Assembly (NCBI RefSeq): GCF_002960425.1
Contig: NZ_POIZ01000087.1
Location: 62,001 to 126,000, forward strand
DNA from: Streptococcus suis
GTDB lineage: Bacteria; Bacillota; Bacilli; Lactobacillales; Streptococcaceae
Direction: 5' to 3'
DNA: 64,000 nt
Shown here piece by piece: positions 19,086 through 29,619 of this stretch (position 1 is the first letter of the stretch; the number at the start of each line of letters is the position of its first letter). The translations under genes were made by a program, and so were the position numbers. The notes beneath the pieces were generated by a model. That model saw only the letters and a program-made list of their open reading frames with translations. It ran no database searches and was not told the origin of the DNA.

Positions 19086-19849
19086 AATAAGTGTTCCAAA
19101 CCATAAACGAGTTGTGAGCGTTTGACTACCTCTTTAATGCCGAGGTTGACACCGCCCATAAAGGAAATGCGATCATAAGAGTCATGACGAATGGTCAAGC
19201 CTTCTCCCTGTGCCCCAAAAATCACTTCCTGATGGGCAACAAGGCCTGGCAAGCGGACCGAGTGGATACGGAAGCCGTCAAATTCTGCCCCACGAGCTCC
19301 AGCAATCAGTTCTTCTTCATCTTCCGCACCTTGATCCTGTGACTGACGGACTTGGGAAATGAGTTCGGCCGTTTTGACAGCTGTTCCGCTCGGCGCATCC
19401 TTCTTCTTGTCATGGTGTAATTCGATGATTTCAAGATTTGGGAAATACTTGGCTGCCTGTGCTGCAAATTGCATGAGCAAGATAGCGCCAATAGCAAAGT
19501 TAGGAGCAATCAAGCCTCCCAAGCCCTTCTCAGCAGACAAGGTGGTTAATTCTTCAATTTCTTCTGGGGTAAAGCCTGTTGTTCCAACTACAGGTGCGAA
19601 GCCATTTTCCAAGGCAAAGCGGGCATTTTCATAGGCAAATTTTGGCGTTGTAAAATCCACCCAGACATCAGCTTCTAGGCTGGCAACTTCTTCTTTTGTC
19701 TTGAAAACAGGAACTCCATCCACTTCTGTTTCTGTCGCAAATGGATCCACCAAGGCAGCCAGACTAAGTGCTGCGTCACCCTTGACCATTTCAACAGCCG
19801 TTGAGCCCATTTTCCCCTTAAATCCTGCGATAATTACCTTAATTGTCAT
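19082..19849 (-). CDS. dapB: 4-hydroxy-tetrahydrodipicolinate reductase
   Basis: Reduces the DapA product in the lysine and diaminopimelate pathway with NAD(P)H. The 255 residues contain the Rossmann start [26 protein letters not shown] and the catalytic signature [15 protein letters not shown] with two His and the Lys. It is eight bases after degV and overlaps cca by four. No other lysine genes are nearby, so the operon is not a dedicated pathway unit. Confidence 0.97.
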   Translation of the reverse strand: MTIKVIIAGFKGKMGSTAVEMVKGDAALSLAALVDPFATETEVDGVPVFKTKEEVASLEADVWVDFTTPKFAYENARFALENGFAPVVGTTGFTPEEIEELTTLSAEKGLGGLIAPNFAIGAILLMQFAAQAAKYFPNLEIIELHHDKKKDAPSGTAVKTAELISQVRQSQDQGAEDEEELIAGARGAEFDGFRIHSVRLPGLVAHQEVIFGAQGEGLTIRHDSYDRISFMGGVNLGIKEVVKRSQLVYGLEHLL

Positions 19850-19857
19850 GCAAACTC

Positions 19858-20700
19858 CTATTCAATGATGGGAGAAATACCGAAGGCTACTGCCCCTTCT
19901 CCCAAGTGTGTACCGATGACTGAACCAAATGACACGATTGGCAAATCGCTACCTACCCCTGCTTCTTCAAGCTGCAATTTAAAGTTTTCAGCCTTTTCAG
20001 GTGCGTTGGCATGAATGATAGCAATCTGGTAGTTGCCGTCTTCTGTTTGTTCTTGGAGAATGTCGATTAAACGCTTAATAGCTTTCTTCTCCGTCCGAAC
20101 TTTTTCATAGACTTCGATCTTACCCTCACCTGTAAAATACAGAATCGGTTTGATACTCAAGAGATTACCCAGCAAGGCTGCGCCATTGGATAGACGACCA
20201 CCTTTCACCAGGTGATTGAGGTCATCAACCATGATGAAGGCTGTTGTCTTGCCAATTTCTTGATTTAACTTACCAGTAATTTCTTCAAAACCAAGTCCTG
20301 CATCTGCCCATTTAAAGACATTCTCCACCATCATGCCCAAAGGTGCTGAGGTGATTTTTGTATCAGGAAAGGCAACTGTCAGACCTTCAAATTCATCAGC
20401 TAAATACTGAATATTTTGATAAAAACCTGAAATCCCTGATGACAAGAACAAGCCTAGCGCGTGCGTGTAGCCTTTTTCTTTCAAGCTTCCCAGAATTTCT
20501 TCCAATTCCATCAAACTTGGCTGGCTGGTTTTGGGCAATTCTTTTGACGAAGCCATTTTTTGATAAAATTCCTTAACGGTCAAATTTTGCCCTTCGACAT
20601 AATTGATGCCATCAATGTGAACTGGAATATGTAAGACAAACAAGTCCTCGCGTTCTATTCCTAAAACAGCTGATGAGTCCGTAATAACTGCTAATTTCAT
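19858..20700 (-). CDS. DegV family fatty-acid-binding protein
   Basis: DegV/FakB-type protein of 280 residues that holds a fatty acid between two domains. FakB members present it to the kinase FakA for phosphorylation. The N-terminal [10 protein letters not shown], the loop TSQPS (res. 60-64), [13 protein letters not shown] and the C-terminal [16 protein letters not shown] are the usual ligand-contact motifs. Which fatty acid it prefers is not visible. It starts one base after DUF1149. Confidence 0.9.
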   Translation of the reverse strand: MKLAVITDSSAVLGIEREDLFVLHIPVHIDGINYVEGQNLTVKEFYQKMASSKELPKTSQPSLMELEEILGSLKEKGYTHALGLFLSSGISGFYQNIQYLADEFEGLTVAFPDTKITSAPLGMMVENVFKWADAGLGFEEITGKLNQEIGKTTAFIMVDDLNHLVKGGRLSNGAALLGNLLSIKPILYFTGEGKIEVYEKVRTEKKAIKRLIDILQEQTEDGNYQIAIIHANAPEKAENFKLQLEEAGVGSDLPIVSFGSVIGTHLGEGAVAFGISPIIE

Positions 20701-20701
20701 A

Positions 20702-21076
20702 TTAAAACTCCAAATTTACACCTGGTGCATCAAAAGCGATTTCTGTGACATCATAGGTCATGCGTTTTAGCATATCCAATAGCGGCTCAACTAAGGTTCG
20801 TTTTTCTTCATCAGTGAATTCAGTCGGTTCATTAACATAACGTCCCTGTAGATGAACAGCTTGGCTCATAGCACCTGAGATTACAAAATGATTCAAAACA
20901 ATGATAAAACGTAAAATAGTAATCATTGACGTTTTATTTTCTTCCTCATTGCGTTCAAGTAGTTGGAAATCAACATTTAATTTGGTTTCTGGCACCCCGT
21001 TTTCCTTTTCCCAGGCATGATTACGTGCATCAAAGTGATACTGATTGACAAATTCTTTTTCGCGAATGATTTCCAT
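20702..21076 (-). CDS. DUF1149 family protein
   Basis: A 124-residue soluble protein ([20 protein letters not shown]) found in streptococci and lactobacilli, assigned to DUF1149 with a SecB-like fold by memory of the family; function not established. It is first in a compact operon with degV, dapB, cca, an ABC-F ATPase and a membrane protein. TTTAGGAG precedes the ATG, and an extended -10 TGGTATAAT lies about 30 bases upstream. Confidence 0.8.
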   Translation of the reverse strand: MEIIREKEFVNQYHFDARNHAWEKENGVPETKLNVDFQLLERNEEENKTSMITILRFIIVLNHFVISGAMSQAVHLQGRYVNEPTEFTDEEKRTLVEPLLDMLKRMTYDVTEIAFDAPGVNLEF

Positions 21077-21145
21077 GTCTAATTTCTCCTAAAAACAATA
21101 CTATGCTAATTATACCATAATTTAGTGATAGTTGGAAAAAATTAA

Positions 21146-21183
21146 AGGAAGAAGCTGAAAATACTATCTTTCAACTTCTTCCC
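21146..21183 (-). terminator. Terminator of the metalloprotease gene
   Basis: GGAAGAAG arms with further TGAAA/TTTCA pairing, then a T-rich run on the minus strand, directly after the stop at 21209. Confidence 0.75.
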
Positions 21184-21208
21184 AAAAGGTGATGAGAATT
21201 GACTTCGG

Positions 21209-24200
21209 TCATTCTGTAAATATGGAGGAGGTAAAACTATCCGTTAATCCGACATAGGCTTTCAAAATAGAATCTTTCAAACCTTGGCGATTAAATCCTG
21301 CTTGCTTATTCTTAGCGGCCTGATAATCTTTATCAACTGCCTCCGCCATCAGCCTACTCAGCGTTTCAATATTATCTATTGTTTCAGTCTGACCATTGAA
21401 GCTAATCGTGATGGCTTTCAGTCTATCCTTCTTATCCCAGCGTTCTTTATACATAGCTTTTTTGAAGCTTGCATAATCCGTAAATTGTCCAGCAAATATT
21501 TTTTCAAAAATAAACTGATCAGATAGTAGACGACCTGCCGCCTCTGCTTCCGCTTTTAGCTTGTCTGTTGTATAAGGAATAAAGCCTTCTTCCCAACCTT
21601 TTGCTGCTAATAGCTCCAAGGCCGTCTTACGGAATTGTAAACCACCAACAGTACCACTATTATTTTGCAAGCCTGCATAAATCGGATAATAGAGCGGTAC
21701 GAAATAATAGTTCTTCAAATTTTCGCGTAAATAGTCTTGTTCCAGCAAAAGTGAGGATTTGGCAACTAGTGCATGGTCAATCGCATCGTTGATAGTGGTA
21801 ATGTTCAAGTTAGCCAGTTCCTCATTACTCAATTTCCTAATACGATCATGAGTGTTTTGGTAGTTTAAAGACTGGCTGACAGTTGCTTCATTGGCTGGGA
21901 CCAACTCTATCTTGTTAAAGAAGTAAGGATAAGCCTCTTTCCCCTTTGTAGAAATCGCTTGGATTTCGACTGCATCCAAGAGGTAGGTCACATCAAAGAC
22001 TCCTTTTAGATAGGTTTGTAAATCCTCTTTTGTTTTGAAGCGACTACTTGAAACATTGTGTGGGGTATTTGGACTATGTTCATTCATGAAATTAAAGCCA
22101 TAGTAATAAATACCTCCACCAGCTGATGACTGCAACAAGCCCATAGCATAGGATTCTGCATCTTGACCAGGACGACGCTTATGACCATCCAACATGATGG
22201 TTTCATCATAGTTATGGACCAATTCATGACTCATAGTTGAATCCCCTAGATCAGATAACATGTCCCGATTTGAAAATTTCACAAAGGTTACTGTATCTGA
22301 AAAGGCACTATCTCTTGATTGTCTATGCCATTCATTCAAGGCACCTGCCAACTCCTGAACATAGCGGTATTCCTGATCATATTTACCAGCCCACCGCCGT
22401 TTATCAGCGTGGTCTTCAAATGCATTTGAATCCTTGATCCAGTAACCATCCCAAATTTCAGTTGAGCGTTGGATAAACTTATCTCTCAGATTAGAATCTG
22501 CCATTTGATACCACATATCCAAAAAGTCACCTAATCGTTTCCCGTGTTTCGGTATCAGACTTGTCTGTACTGTCTTAACTGCTTGGTAATATTGTTCTGG
22601 ATTGGTCTTTTTCAAAGCCGTATCCACATATCTTCCGTAACCACCGAAGGCTACTGTTGCCATTGAGCTCATTACGAAAATATCATCCTTCTCCTTGATA
22701 TTAAGCAATGGCAAGTAGTATTTTTCATAGCGTGGAATACGTCCCAGATGACTATATAGACTGGTGTCAATGCTAGAGTTTGCATTGGATGGAATTTCAT
22801 AAACAAAGGCATTGGTCGCTTCTTTAAACCACTTCCTTGAATCAGTTTCTCCCAAGAACAATTTCTTATTGTATTCCAAGAAATCACGAACTGTTCCAAG
22901 TTGCCTAGAGAGTGCTCCAAAACGTTCCTTATGAATAGCTGCATTATTGGCAAGTGTTAATCTGTCAAAATACATATCTTCGTAGCCATTTTGCGAAACA
23001 TAGAACTGATCATCATGCTTGGTGAGTTTATCCGTAAATGACCTCAACCAGCCTAGAGTATCTAATTGACGCTTATAGAAATCCGCATGATGGAGCACAA
23101 TATTTTTGATATTGGTATCTCCATATTTAATGCCATATAGCCTATTGAGGTAAGCAAGAGCGAACATAATTTTTTCTTTATCTGCCAAGAATTCTTTTTT
23201 AATGACATCCCTGACAGCCTTGCTTGTGGTATCAACTACCTGTCTATTGGCCAGCAAACCTTTGATATGGACTTCGAGATTGTCTTTGACTTCTGCAAAG
23301 GATTCATCTAAGTACAAGTCTTTTAGTTTGGCGTTCTTGTCTGCAGTTTGGATATGTAAGATGTCAGCCATCTCTTGGCTGTCAAGATCAACCTGAGAAA
23401 ATGCTGTCACTAGTTCATCAATGAAACTGGTTTCCAGAGATAGTAATTGTTCTGGTGTATAGAGGAGTTGTTCACCTAAGCGGTATTCAACAACTTTGGT
23501 ATTGCCGTACTCTCCCTTAAATACCAAAGGTAGAGTTTCTGAAGTTCCATCTTCATAATGGATCAGTAATTTGGTCAAGGAAGCGTGTTGGTCATAGATA
23601 TTTGTTGCTACTCCATCCTCATTCAAGGTCAGAACTGACTGGATAGGCTTGCTATAGAGATTACTTGCTTCATCAATCAAGTTACCATATTTAACAATCG
23701 TATTCCGGTCATAGAATGGCAACAACTTGGACGTGTTTTCATAGGCAGTTCTTCGTTTAGCCTGAGCATTTTGAACCTGGTTATAATCGATGGTCTGCAC
23801 TGAATTCGACTGACTATTAGTATTTGCCTGCTCGGTCTTGGTAGGAGCTGTTGGAATTCCCCATGCCTTGATTTTCTCTAGCACGGCTTCTTGAGAAAGG
23901 CTTGTAGACTCAATGGTAGGATTTGGTTGGCCTGTTGCATGACCTTCAACACTATAAATATTGGTTGGCATTGACCCGTGTGTAGTATATAGATTTTGTG
24001 CCGAAGCAATGATACCTCCATCGGTAACAGATACACCTGTTGCAATATTATTCAAGACAGACATCCTAGCTGTACCTACAAAACCTCCAGTATCAGCAGG
24101 TGCTGTAGCCTGGATATTTCCTGTAACATAGGCATTGGTAATCATAGATAAAATCATATCCGAAGTGACACCACCAATTTTTTGTCCGCGGCCACTTGCT

Positions 24201-27200
24201 GTCTTAGCATCAATTGCCACATTAACCCTTACCTTGTCAATGGTTGAACTATTTAGTATTCCTGTAACACCACCCATATAGTAGATTTCATGGCTTGCTG
24301 TATTATTTAATCTGACATCGATGATGGAATTGCTAATGCTTGTACCATTTGTTGCTTCGTAAACCAAACCAGCAATATTTTGTTTGGCCGTAATATTTCC
24401 TGAAACAGTGACCTTATCAATGGTAGCCTTATCTGCTTTTTTTGCTAAGGCAGCTACTGCTGTTTGATCATTTACAATGGCCACATCTTTTAAGGAGATA
24501 TTTTCGACCCTAGCATTCTTAAGAGTGCTGAAAAGCGGTCTATCTAACTGTAAGATCGAGTAGCCCTTTTGCCCACCTAGGCTCTTCAGACTTCCAGTAA
24601 ATTCTTTGGTAACGTAGGTGTCAGTCGAAACCTCCTTATCAACAACCATATCAGCAGCTAGATAATAAGTGCCACTAGGATTGTTATTGATAGCATCTAC
24701 TAATTCACTAAATTTACTGTAGGCCCCCTCTTGCAAGACAAGTTTATCAATCATAAAGGTATGATTTTCATCAAAACCATTATTATTCTGGTTAAACTTA
24801 ACCAATTTCGGATGAATAATATTTACCATAATCCCCTTGTCAGCATTCTCAAAGCTGTCAACTGGAAGATAAATATCTTTGTTGTTTACAGTAGAAATCT
24901 TAACAAGGTAGTTTTCTGAAGAAATTGGAGCGCTAGTCAAGGCTGTAATCCTTGTTTTCTCGCCAAATTCATCAGCTTGATACAGCTCAATACTCTTGTA
25001 TTCTCGTAATTCCAGCAACTTATTCTCTAGTTCAAATTTTTCTGTTCTGAGCTCTTCTTCCACATCATCATTACCTAAATTATAGGTAAATCGTGTTTTT
25101 ACTTCATAGTCAGTGTTCAGCAGCAAGTCGGCAAATGGAACCTTGTATAGCTCTTCTTGTGTTAGAATTTCTTTTTCTGTGACTAATTCATCCCCTTTGT
25201 ATAGAGATACCATAGCCTTGACAAATGTAGAATCATTGTCTATCAAAGTATAGCTTAGTTCTACAGTCCTATCATCTACATTTTCTTTAAGAATTGATAA
25301 AACTAACTCCGGTTTGGTTTTAATAGGTTCTTCTGGTTCTTCCGTAACTGGAGAACTTGGGACTACAGGCTCTGTTGGTGCCTCGGGTAGAACTTCAGCT
25401 TCTGTTGATGGTGGGACGGGAGCTTCTGGCTGTTCAGTAACTGGGTCACTCGGAGCAACTGGGACTACAGGCTCTCTTGGTGCCTCAGGTAGAACTTCAG
25501 CTTCTGTTGATGGTGGAACGGGAGCTTCTGGCTGTTCAGTAACTGGAGTTACTGGAGCAACTGGGATTACAGGCTCTGTTGGTTCCTCGGGTAGAACTTC
25601 GGCCTCTGTTGATGGTGGAACGGGAGTTTCTGGTTCGTCCGTTACTGGAAAACTTGGGACAACGGGATCTGCTGGTTCCTCGGGTAGAACCTCGTCCTCT
25701 GTAACTGGTGGTGCCGGAGTGACGGGAGCTTCTGGATCTTCAGTAACTGGGGCAATTGGGACAACGGGAGCTGTAGCTTCCTCAGGTAGAACCTCGTCCT
25801 CTGTTGATGGTGGAACGGGAGCTTCTGGCTGTTCAGTAACTGGGGCAATTGGGACAACGGGATCTGTTGGTTCCTCGGGTAGAACTTCGGATTCTGTTGA
25901 TGGTGGAACGGGAGTTTCTGGTTCTTCCGTTACTGGGTCACTTGGAGCGACGGGATCCGTTGGAGTTTCTGGAAGAACTTCGGCCTCTGTTGATGGTGGT
26001 GCCGGAGTGACGGGAGCTTCTGGATCTTCAGTAACTGGAGAACTTGGGACAACTGGATCTGTTGGTGCCTCAGGTAGAACTTCGGCTTCTGTTGATGGTG
26101 GAACGGGAGTGACGGGGGCTACTGGTTGTTCCGTAACTGGAAAACTTGGGACAACTGGATCTGCTGGTTCCTCGGGTAGAACTTCGGCTTCTGTTGATGG
26201 TGGGACGGGAGCTTCTGGCTGTTCAGTAACTGAGGCAATTGGGACTACGAGATCTGTAGCTTCCTCAGGTAGAACCTCGTCCTCTGTAACTGGTGGTGCC
26301 GGAGTGACGGGGACTTCTGGTTGTTCAGTAACTGGAGAACTTGGGACTACAGGCTCTGTTGGTGCCTCGGGCAGAACTTCGTCCTCTGTTGATGGTGGAA
26401 CAGGAGTGACTGGAACCTCTGGTTCTTTCGTTACTGGGTCACTTGGAGCGACGGGATCTGTTGGGGATTCTGGAAGAACTTCGCCCTCTGTTGATGGTGG
26501 AACGGGAGCTTCTGGATCTTCAGTAACTGGAGTAACTGGGACTACAGGCTCTGTTGGTGCCTCAGGCAGAACTTCGGCTTCTGTTGATGGTGGTGCCGGA
26601 GTGACGGGAGCTTCTGGATCTTCAGTAACTGGAGAACTTGGGACAACTGGATCTGTTGGTGCCTCAGGTAGAACTTCGGCTTCTGTTGATGGTGGTGCCG
26701 GAGTTTCTGGATCTTCCGTAACTGGGGCAATTGGGACTACGGGCGCTGTTGGTTCCTCAGGTAGAACGTCGGCTTCTGTTGATGGTGGAACGGGAGCTTC
26801 TGAATGCTTAGATATTCCCTCAACCAATGTATTTGGCAATATCAATTCGCTTGACGACTTCTGTTCACCAGCATTTGCTTCTGTTACTGTGATTGTCTCA
26901 TAATTTTCATCCCCTTCTAAAATAAAACCTACAAATTCATGTTGATCTATAGAAATCACTGCTTGTGGCAAAGCTTCACCTATAGCAAGGGTAAATTGTT
27001 TATCAAAACCTGAGAGGCTACCTGTAGAAATTGCAGCCACTGAAAGACTACCTGTAGCAGTTAAAATAATCAGACTTCTAACAATTCGTTTTTTCCTATC
27101 TTTTGTAAGAGATAGACCGATAATCAATAGCCCTAAACCAACCAGACTACTTGTAAAAGTCGGGATATCTCCTGTTAGAGGTAAATTTGTCTTTGGACGA

Positions 27201-27475
27201 TAGACCATATAGTAAGTATGGGTATCCCCAACCTGCCTTGCTGGAATGGTCGCTTGAATTCGTGCCTTCTCATCTGATGTCAGTTCCGAATAAAGGACAT
27301 ACTTATAGGAAATCTGTTCTCTTGCTACATTTGTATGGGCAAGAGCAGTCAATTCTGCTTTAATAGCCAAATTTGGCACAAAAAATATGGCGGCAGTCAT
27401 ACCAATAATAACTGATGCAACGCCTCTATTAAATGTACGAATAGAAAACTTATTTTGCTTTTCCTTCCAAAACAT
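21209..27475 (-). CDS. M26-like zinc metalloprotease (IgA1 protease / Zmp type) with N-terminal LPLTG
   Basis: A 2088-residue surface protease. N-terminal signal region (to about 41), LTSDEKARI and MVYRPK, LPLTG at 98-102, a hydrophobic helix (108-123), basic KDRKKR, and a second hydrophobic segment (131-149). Residues about 225-718 are 15 Pro/Glu/Val units around EVLPE. Then comes a domain of short repeats (IAGLVYE, MGGVTGIL, TGGFVGTA), as in the M26 N-terminal region, and the catalytic domain with HELVH at 1750-1754 and a probable third ligand Glu1774. Relatives include pneumococcal Iga and ZmpB/C. The exact substrate (IgA1 or other) cannot be told from sequence. Extended -10 TGCTATACT and GAAGGAG lie upstream. 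Confidence 0.9.
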   Translation of the reverse strand: MFWKEKQNKFSIRTFNRGVASVIIGMTAAIFFVPNLAIKAELTALAHTNVAREQISYKYVLYSELTSDEKARIQATIPARQVGDTHTYYMVYRPKTNLPLTGDIPTFTSSLVGLGLLIIGLSLTKDRKKRIVRSLIILTATGSLSVAAISTGSLSGFDKQFTLAIGEALPQAVISIDQHEFVGFILEGDENYETITVTEANAGEQKSSSELILPNTLVEGISKHSEAPVPPSTEADVLPEEPTAPVVPIAPVTEDPETPAPPSTEAEVLPEAPTDPVVPSSPVTEDPEAPVTPAPPSTEAEVLPEAPTEPVVPVTPVTEDPEAPVPPSTEGEVLPESPTDPVAPSDPVTKEPEVPVTPVPPSTEDEVLPEAPTEPVVPSSPVTEQPEVPVTPAPPVTEDEVLPEEATDLVVPIASVTEQPEAPVPPSTEAEVLPEEPADPVVPSFPVTEQPVAPVTPVPPSTEAEVLPEAPTDPVVPSSPVTEDPEAPVTPAPPSTEAEVLPETPTDPVAPSDPVTEEPETPVPPSTESEVLPEEPTDPVVPIAPVTEQPEAPVPPSTEDEVLPEEATAPVVPIAPVTEDPEAPVTPAPPVTEDEVLPEEPADPVVPSFPVTDEPETPVPPSTEAEVLPEEPTEPVIPVAPVTPVTEQPEAPVPPSTEAEVLPEAPREPVVPVAPSDPVTEQPEAPVPPSTEAEVLPEAPTEPVVPSSPVTEEPEEPIKTKPELVLSILKENVDDRTVELSYTLIDNDSTFVKAMVSLYKGDELVTEKEILTQEELYKVPFADLLLNTDYEVKTRFTYNLGNDDVEEELRTEKFELENKLLELREYKSIELYQADEFGEKTRITALTSAPISSENYLVKISTVNNKDIYLPVDSFENADKGIMVNIIHPKLVKFNQNNNGFDENHTFMIDKLVLQEGAYSKFSELVDAINNNPSGTYYLAADMVVDKEVSTDTYVTKEFTGSLKSLGGQKGYSILQLDRPLFSTLKNARVENISLKDVAIVNDQTAVAALAKKADKATIDKVTVSGNITAKQNIAGLVYEATNGTSISNSIIDVRLNNTASHEIYYMGGVTGILNSSTIDKVRVNVAIDAKTASGRGQKIGGVTSDMILSMITNAYVTGNIQATAPADTGGFVGTARMSVLNNIATGVSVTDGGIIASAQNLYTTHGSMPTNIYSVEGHATGQPNPTIESTSLSQEAVLEKIKAWGIPTAPTKTEQANTNSQSNSVQTIDYNQVQNAQAKRRTAYENTSKLLPFYDRNTIVKYGNLIDEASNLYSKPIQSVLTLNEDGVATNIYDQHASLTKLLIHYEDGTSETLPLVFKGEYGNTKVVEYRLGEQLLYTPEQLLSLETSFIDELVTAFSQVDLDSQEMADILHIQTADKNAKLKDLYLDESFAEVKDNLEVHIKGLLANRQVVDTTSKAVRDVIKKEFLADKEKIMFALAYLNRLYGIKYGDTNIKNIVLHHADFYKRQLDTLGWLRSFTDKLTKHDDQFYVSQNGYEDMYFDRLTLANNAAIHKERFGALSRQLGTVRDFLEYNKKLFLGETDSRKWFKEATNAFVYEIPSNANSSIDTSLYSHLGRIPRYEKYYLPLLNIKEKDDIFVMSSMATVAFGGYGRYVDTALKKTNPEQYYQAVKTVQTSLIPKHGKRLGDFLDMWYQMADSNLRDKFIQRSTEIWDGYWIKDSNAFEDHADKRRWAGKYDQEYRYVQELAGALNEWHRQSRDSAFSDTVTFVKFSNRDMLSDLGDSTMSHELVHNYDETIMLDGHKRRPGQDAESYAMGLLQSSAGGGIYYYGFNFMNEHSPNTPHNVSSSRFKTKEDLQTYLKGVFDVTYLLDAVEIQAISTKGKEAYPYFFNKIELVPANEATVSQSLNYQNTHDRIRKLSNEELANLNITTINDAIDHALVAKSSLLLEQDYLRENLKNYYFVPLYYPIYAGLQNNSGTVGGLQFRKTALELLAAKGWEEGFIPYTTDKLKAEAEAAGRLLSDQFIFEKIFAGQFTDYASFKKAMYKERWDKKDRLKAITISFNGQTETIDNIETLSRLMAEAVDKDYQAAKNKQAGFNRQGLKDSILKAYVGLTDSFTSSIFTE
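25315..26805 (-). repeat. Pro/Glu/Val-rich repeat region of the metalloprotease
   Basis: About 1.5 kb of imperfect repeats (units of roughly 80-110 bases, always whole codons) encoding EVLPEAPTDPVVP-like units followed by PVTEDPEAPVPPSTE. I count 15 EVLPE or DVLPE starts. The near identity of units suggests copy number changes between strains and a hazard for assembly. Confidence 0.85.
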
Positions 27476-27630
27476 ATGAAGCTCCTTCGTTTGTTTCTTC
27501 TTACTTAAAAGTATAGCATATTTCTCTAATAATATACTGTTTTAAATTAAATAAAACATCTCAATATACTATATATGATATTCTTTACATAATTATTTAT
27601 ATTTTAATCTAAATACAGCATTTTCCAGAT

Positions 27631-27660
27631 AAAAAACCTTGCCCGAAGACAAGGTTTTCA
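27631..27660 (-). terminator. Terminator of the fructose operon
   Basis: AAAACCTTG and CAAGGTTTT arms, then TTTT on the minus strand, just after the fruA stop at 27664. Confidence 0.85.
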
Positions 27661-27663
27661 TTC

Positions 27664-29619
27664 TTATTTAGCTTGGCGAAGAGCTCCGTAAAGGATACCT
27701 GATACAACCGCACCAATCAATACATAAAGGATATAAAGCAATGGATTAGATGTCAAAGCGATAACGAAGATACCACCGTGAGGAGCCATCAGTTGAATAC
27801 CTGACAAACCAACCAAGGCACCTGCAAGGGCAGAACCTGCGATAAAGCTTGGGATAGCACGAGCTGGGTCAGCAGCACCAAACGGAATCGCACCCTCAGT
27901 GATGAATGAAAGACCCATAACGATGTTTGTCAAACCTGAGTTACGCTCTTCTTGAGTGAATTTATTTTTGTAAAGAAGGGTTGCTACGAATACTGCCAAC
28001 GGTGGAACCATACCACCAGCCATAACCGCTGCCATGGCAACAGAACCACCTTCTGCAACAGTCGCTGCAAGCGTACCTGTACCGAAGACATAAGCTGCCT
28101 TGTTGATCGGACCACCCATGTCAACTGCCATCATACCACCGAGGACAAGGCCAAGGAGAATAGCAGAGCTACCTTCAAGACCTGCAAGGAAGTTGTTCAT
28201 ACCTGTGTTGATAGCTGCCATTGGGATGTTAACGAAGAACATCAAGAAACCAGTGATGGCTGTTCCCAAAAGTGGCAAGAGCAAGATAGCGTTCAAACCT
28301 TGGAGAGATTTTGGCATATTACGCAAAGCATTGCGAAGAACGAGTACTACACCACCAGCAAGGAAACCGCCGACAAGGGCACCCAAGAAACCAGATGATA
28401 CACCAGCAAGAGCAAGCGTTTCTTCACCACCAGCTGCGTAAGGAATTTTACCAAACGCAAGACCGCTGCTAGCGATTGCACCAGCTACAAAACCTGCCAC
28501 CAAACCTGGTTTTTCAGCGATTGAGTAAGCAATATAACCTGCAAGAAGCGGCAACATGAAGCCAAAGGCTGCTCCACCAATCTTCATGAACATAGCTGCG
28601 ATTTCATGGTAAGAACCAAGACTACCAAGACTGTCTTGCGGCACACCTAGAGCTCCATCGAATAGGAAGGCAAGTGCGATTAAGATACCGCCACCGATAA
28701 CGAATGGCAACATTTGAGAAACACCGCTCATCAAGTGTTTGTAGAAAGCTTTACCAAGACTGAGTTTTTCTGAAGATTCCACTGTAGCTGCTCCTTCTGT
28801 CGCTGTGTATGCAGATGCTTTTCCATCCAAGATGATGTTAATCAATTCTTCTGCTTGTTTGATACCAGCAGCAACTGGACGAGATACCAATGGTTTACCA
28901 TTGAAACGAGGCATATCAACAGCCTTATCTGCTGCAATGATAACACCTGCCGCATTCTTGATGTCTTCAGCAGTCAGTTTGTTACCAACACCTGAAGCAC
29001 CATTGGTTTCAACCTTGATATCAACACCCATTTCAGCAGCTTGCTTCTTAAGAGCTTCTTCTGCCATGTAAGTGTGGGCAATGCCTGTTGTACAAGCTGT
29101 TACAGCAACGATAAACGGACGATCACCACTTGGTGCTGCAACCACTTCTTCAACTGCCTTGTCTGCGGCTTCAGCTGTATCAAAGACTGCAATGACTTCT
29201 TCTGGGTTCGTTACGGCACGAAGTCTATCTGCAAAACCTGGCTTCATCAAGTATTTGGACAATTCAGCAAGGGCAGCCAAGTGGGTGTCGTTAGCACCTT
29301 CTGGAGCTGCAATCATGAAGAACAAGTCTGTTGGTTGACCATCAAGACTTGCATAGTCAACACCCTTGTTTGATTTTGCAAAGAGAACAGTCGCTTCTTT
29401 GACAGCAGCATTCTTAGCGTGTGGCATTGCGATACCGTCACCAAGCCCTGTTGTCGTTTGTGCTTCACGGTTCATAATACCTGTTTTGAATACATCAAAA
29501 TCAGTCACATAACCTTTGTCAACCAAGCTAGTAATCATTTCATCGATAACAGCTTCCTTGCTTGTCGCTTGCAAATCAAGCAACATGACATCTTTTCTCA
29601 AAACGTCTTGAATTTTCAT
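27664..29619 (-). CDS. fruA: PTS fructose transporter subunit IIABC
   Basis: Imports fructose and phosphorylates it to fructose 1-phosphate. The 651-residue fusion has EIIA first (His67 in GIAMPHAKN is the phospho-site), then EIIB with Cys176 in VAVTACTTGIAHTYMA, then the membrane EIIC domain from about residue 290 to the end with GGGILIALAF and several glycine-rich helices. The start ATG lies inside the end of fruK (four-base overlap). It is the last gene of fruR-fruK-fruA. Confidence 0.97.
   Translation of the reverse strand: MKIQDVLRKDVMLLDLQATSKEAVIDEMITSLVDKGYVTDFDVFKTGIMNREAQTTTGLGDGIAMPHAKNAAVKEATVLFAKSNKGVDYASLDGQPTDLFFMIAAPEGANDTHLAALAELSKYLMKPGFADRLRAVTNPEEVIAVFDTAEAADKAVEEVVAAPSGDRPFIVAVTACTTGIAHTYMAEEALKKQAAEMGVDIKVETNGASGVGNKLTAEDIKNAAGVIIAADKAVDMPRFNGKPLVSRPVAAGIKQAEELINIILDGKASAYTATEGAATVESSEKLSLGKAFYKHLMSGVSQMLPFVIGGGILIALAFLFDGALGVPQDSLGSLGSYHEIAAMFMKIGGAAFGFMLPLLAGYIAYSIAEKPGLVAGFVAGAIASSGLAFGKIPYAAGGEETLALAGVSSGFLGALVGGFLAGGVVLVLRNALRNMPKSLQGLNAILLLPLLGTAITGFLMFFVNIPMAAINTGMNNFLAGLEGSSAILLGLVLGGMMAVDMGGPINKAAYVFGTGTLAATVAEGGSVAMAAVMAGGMVPPLAVFVATLLYKNKFTQEERNSGLTNIVMGLSFITEGAIPFGAADPARAIPSFIAGSALAGALVGLSGIQLMAPHGGIFVIALTSNPLLYILYVLIGAVVSGILYGALRQAK

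Noticed and set aside
25314-26903. 529-codon collagen-like frame on the plus strand
   Set aside because: It is exactly antisense to the metalloprotease repeat, lacks a signal peptide and ribosome site, and its repeats mirror the EVLPE units.
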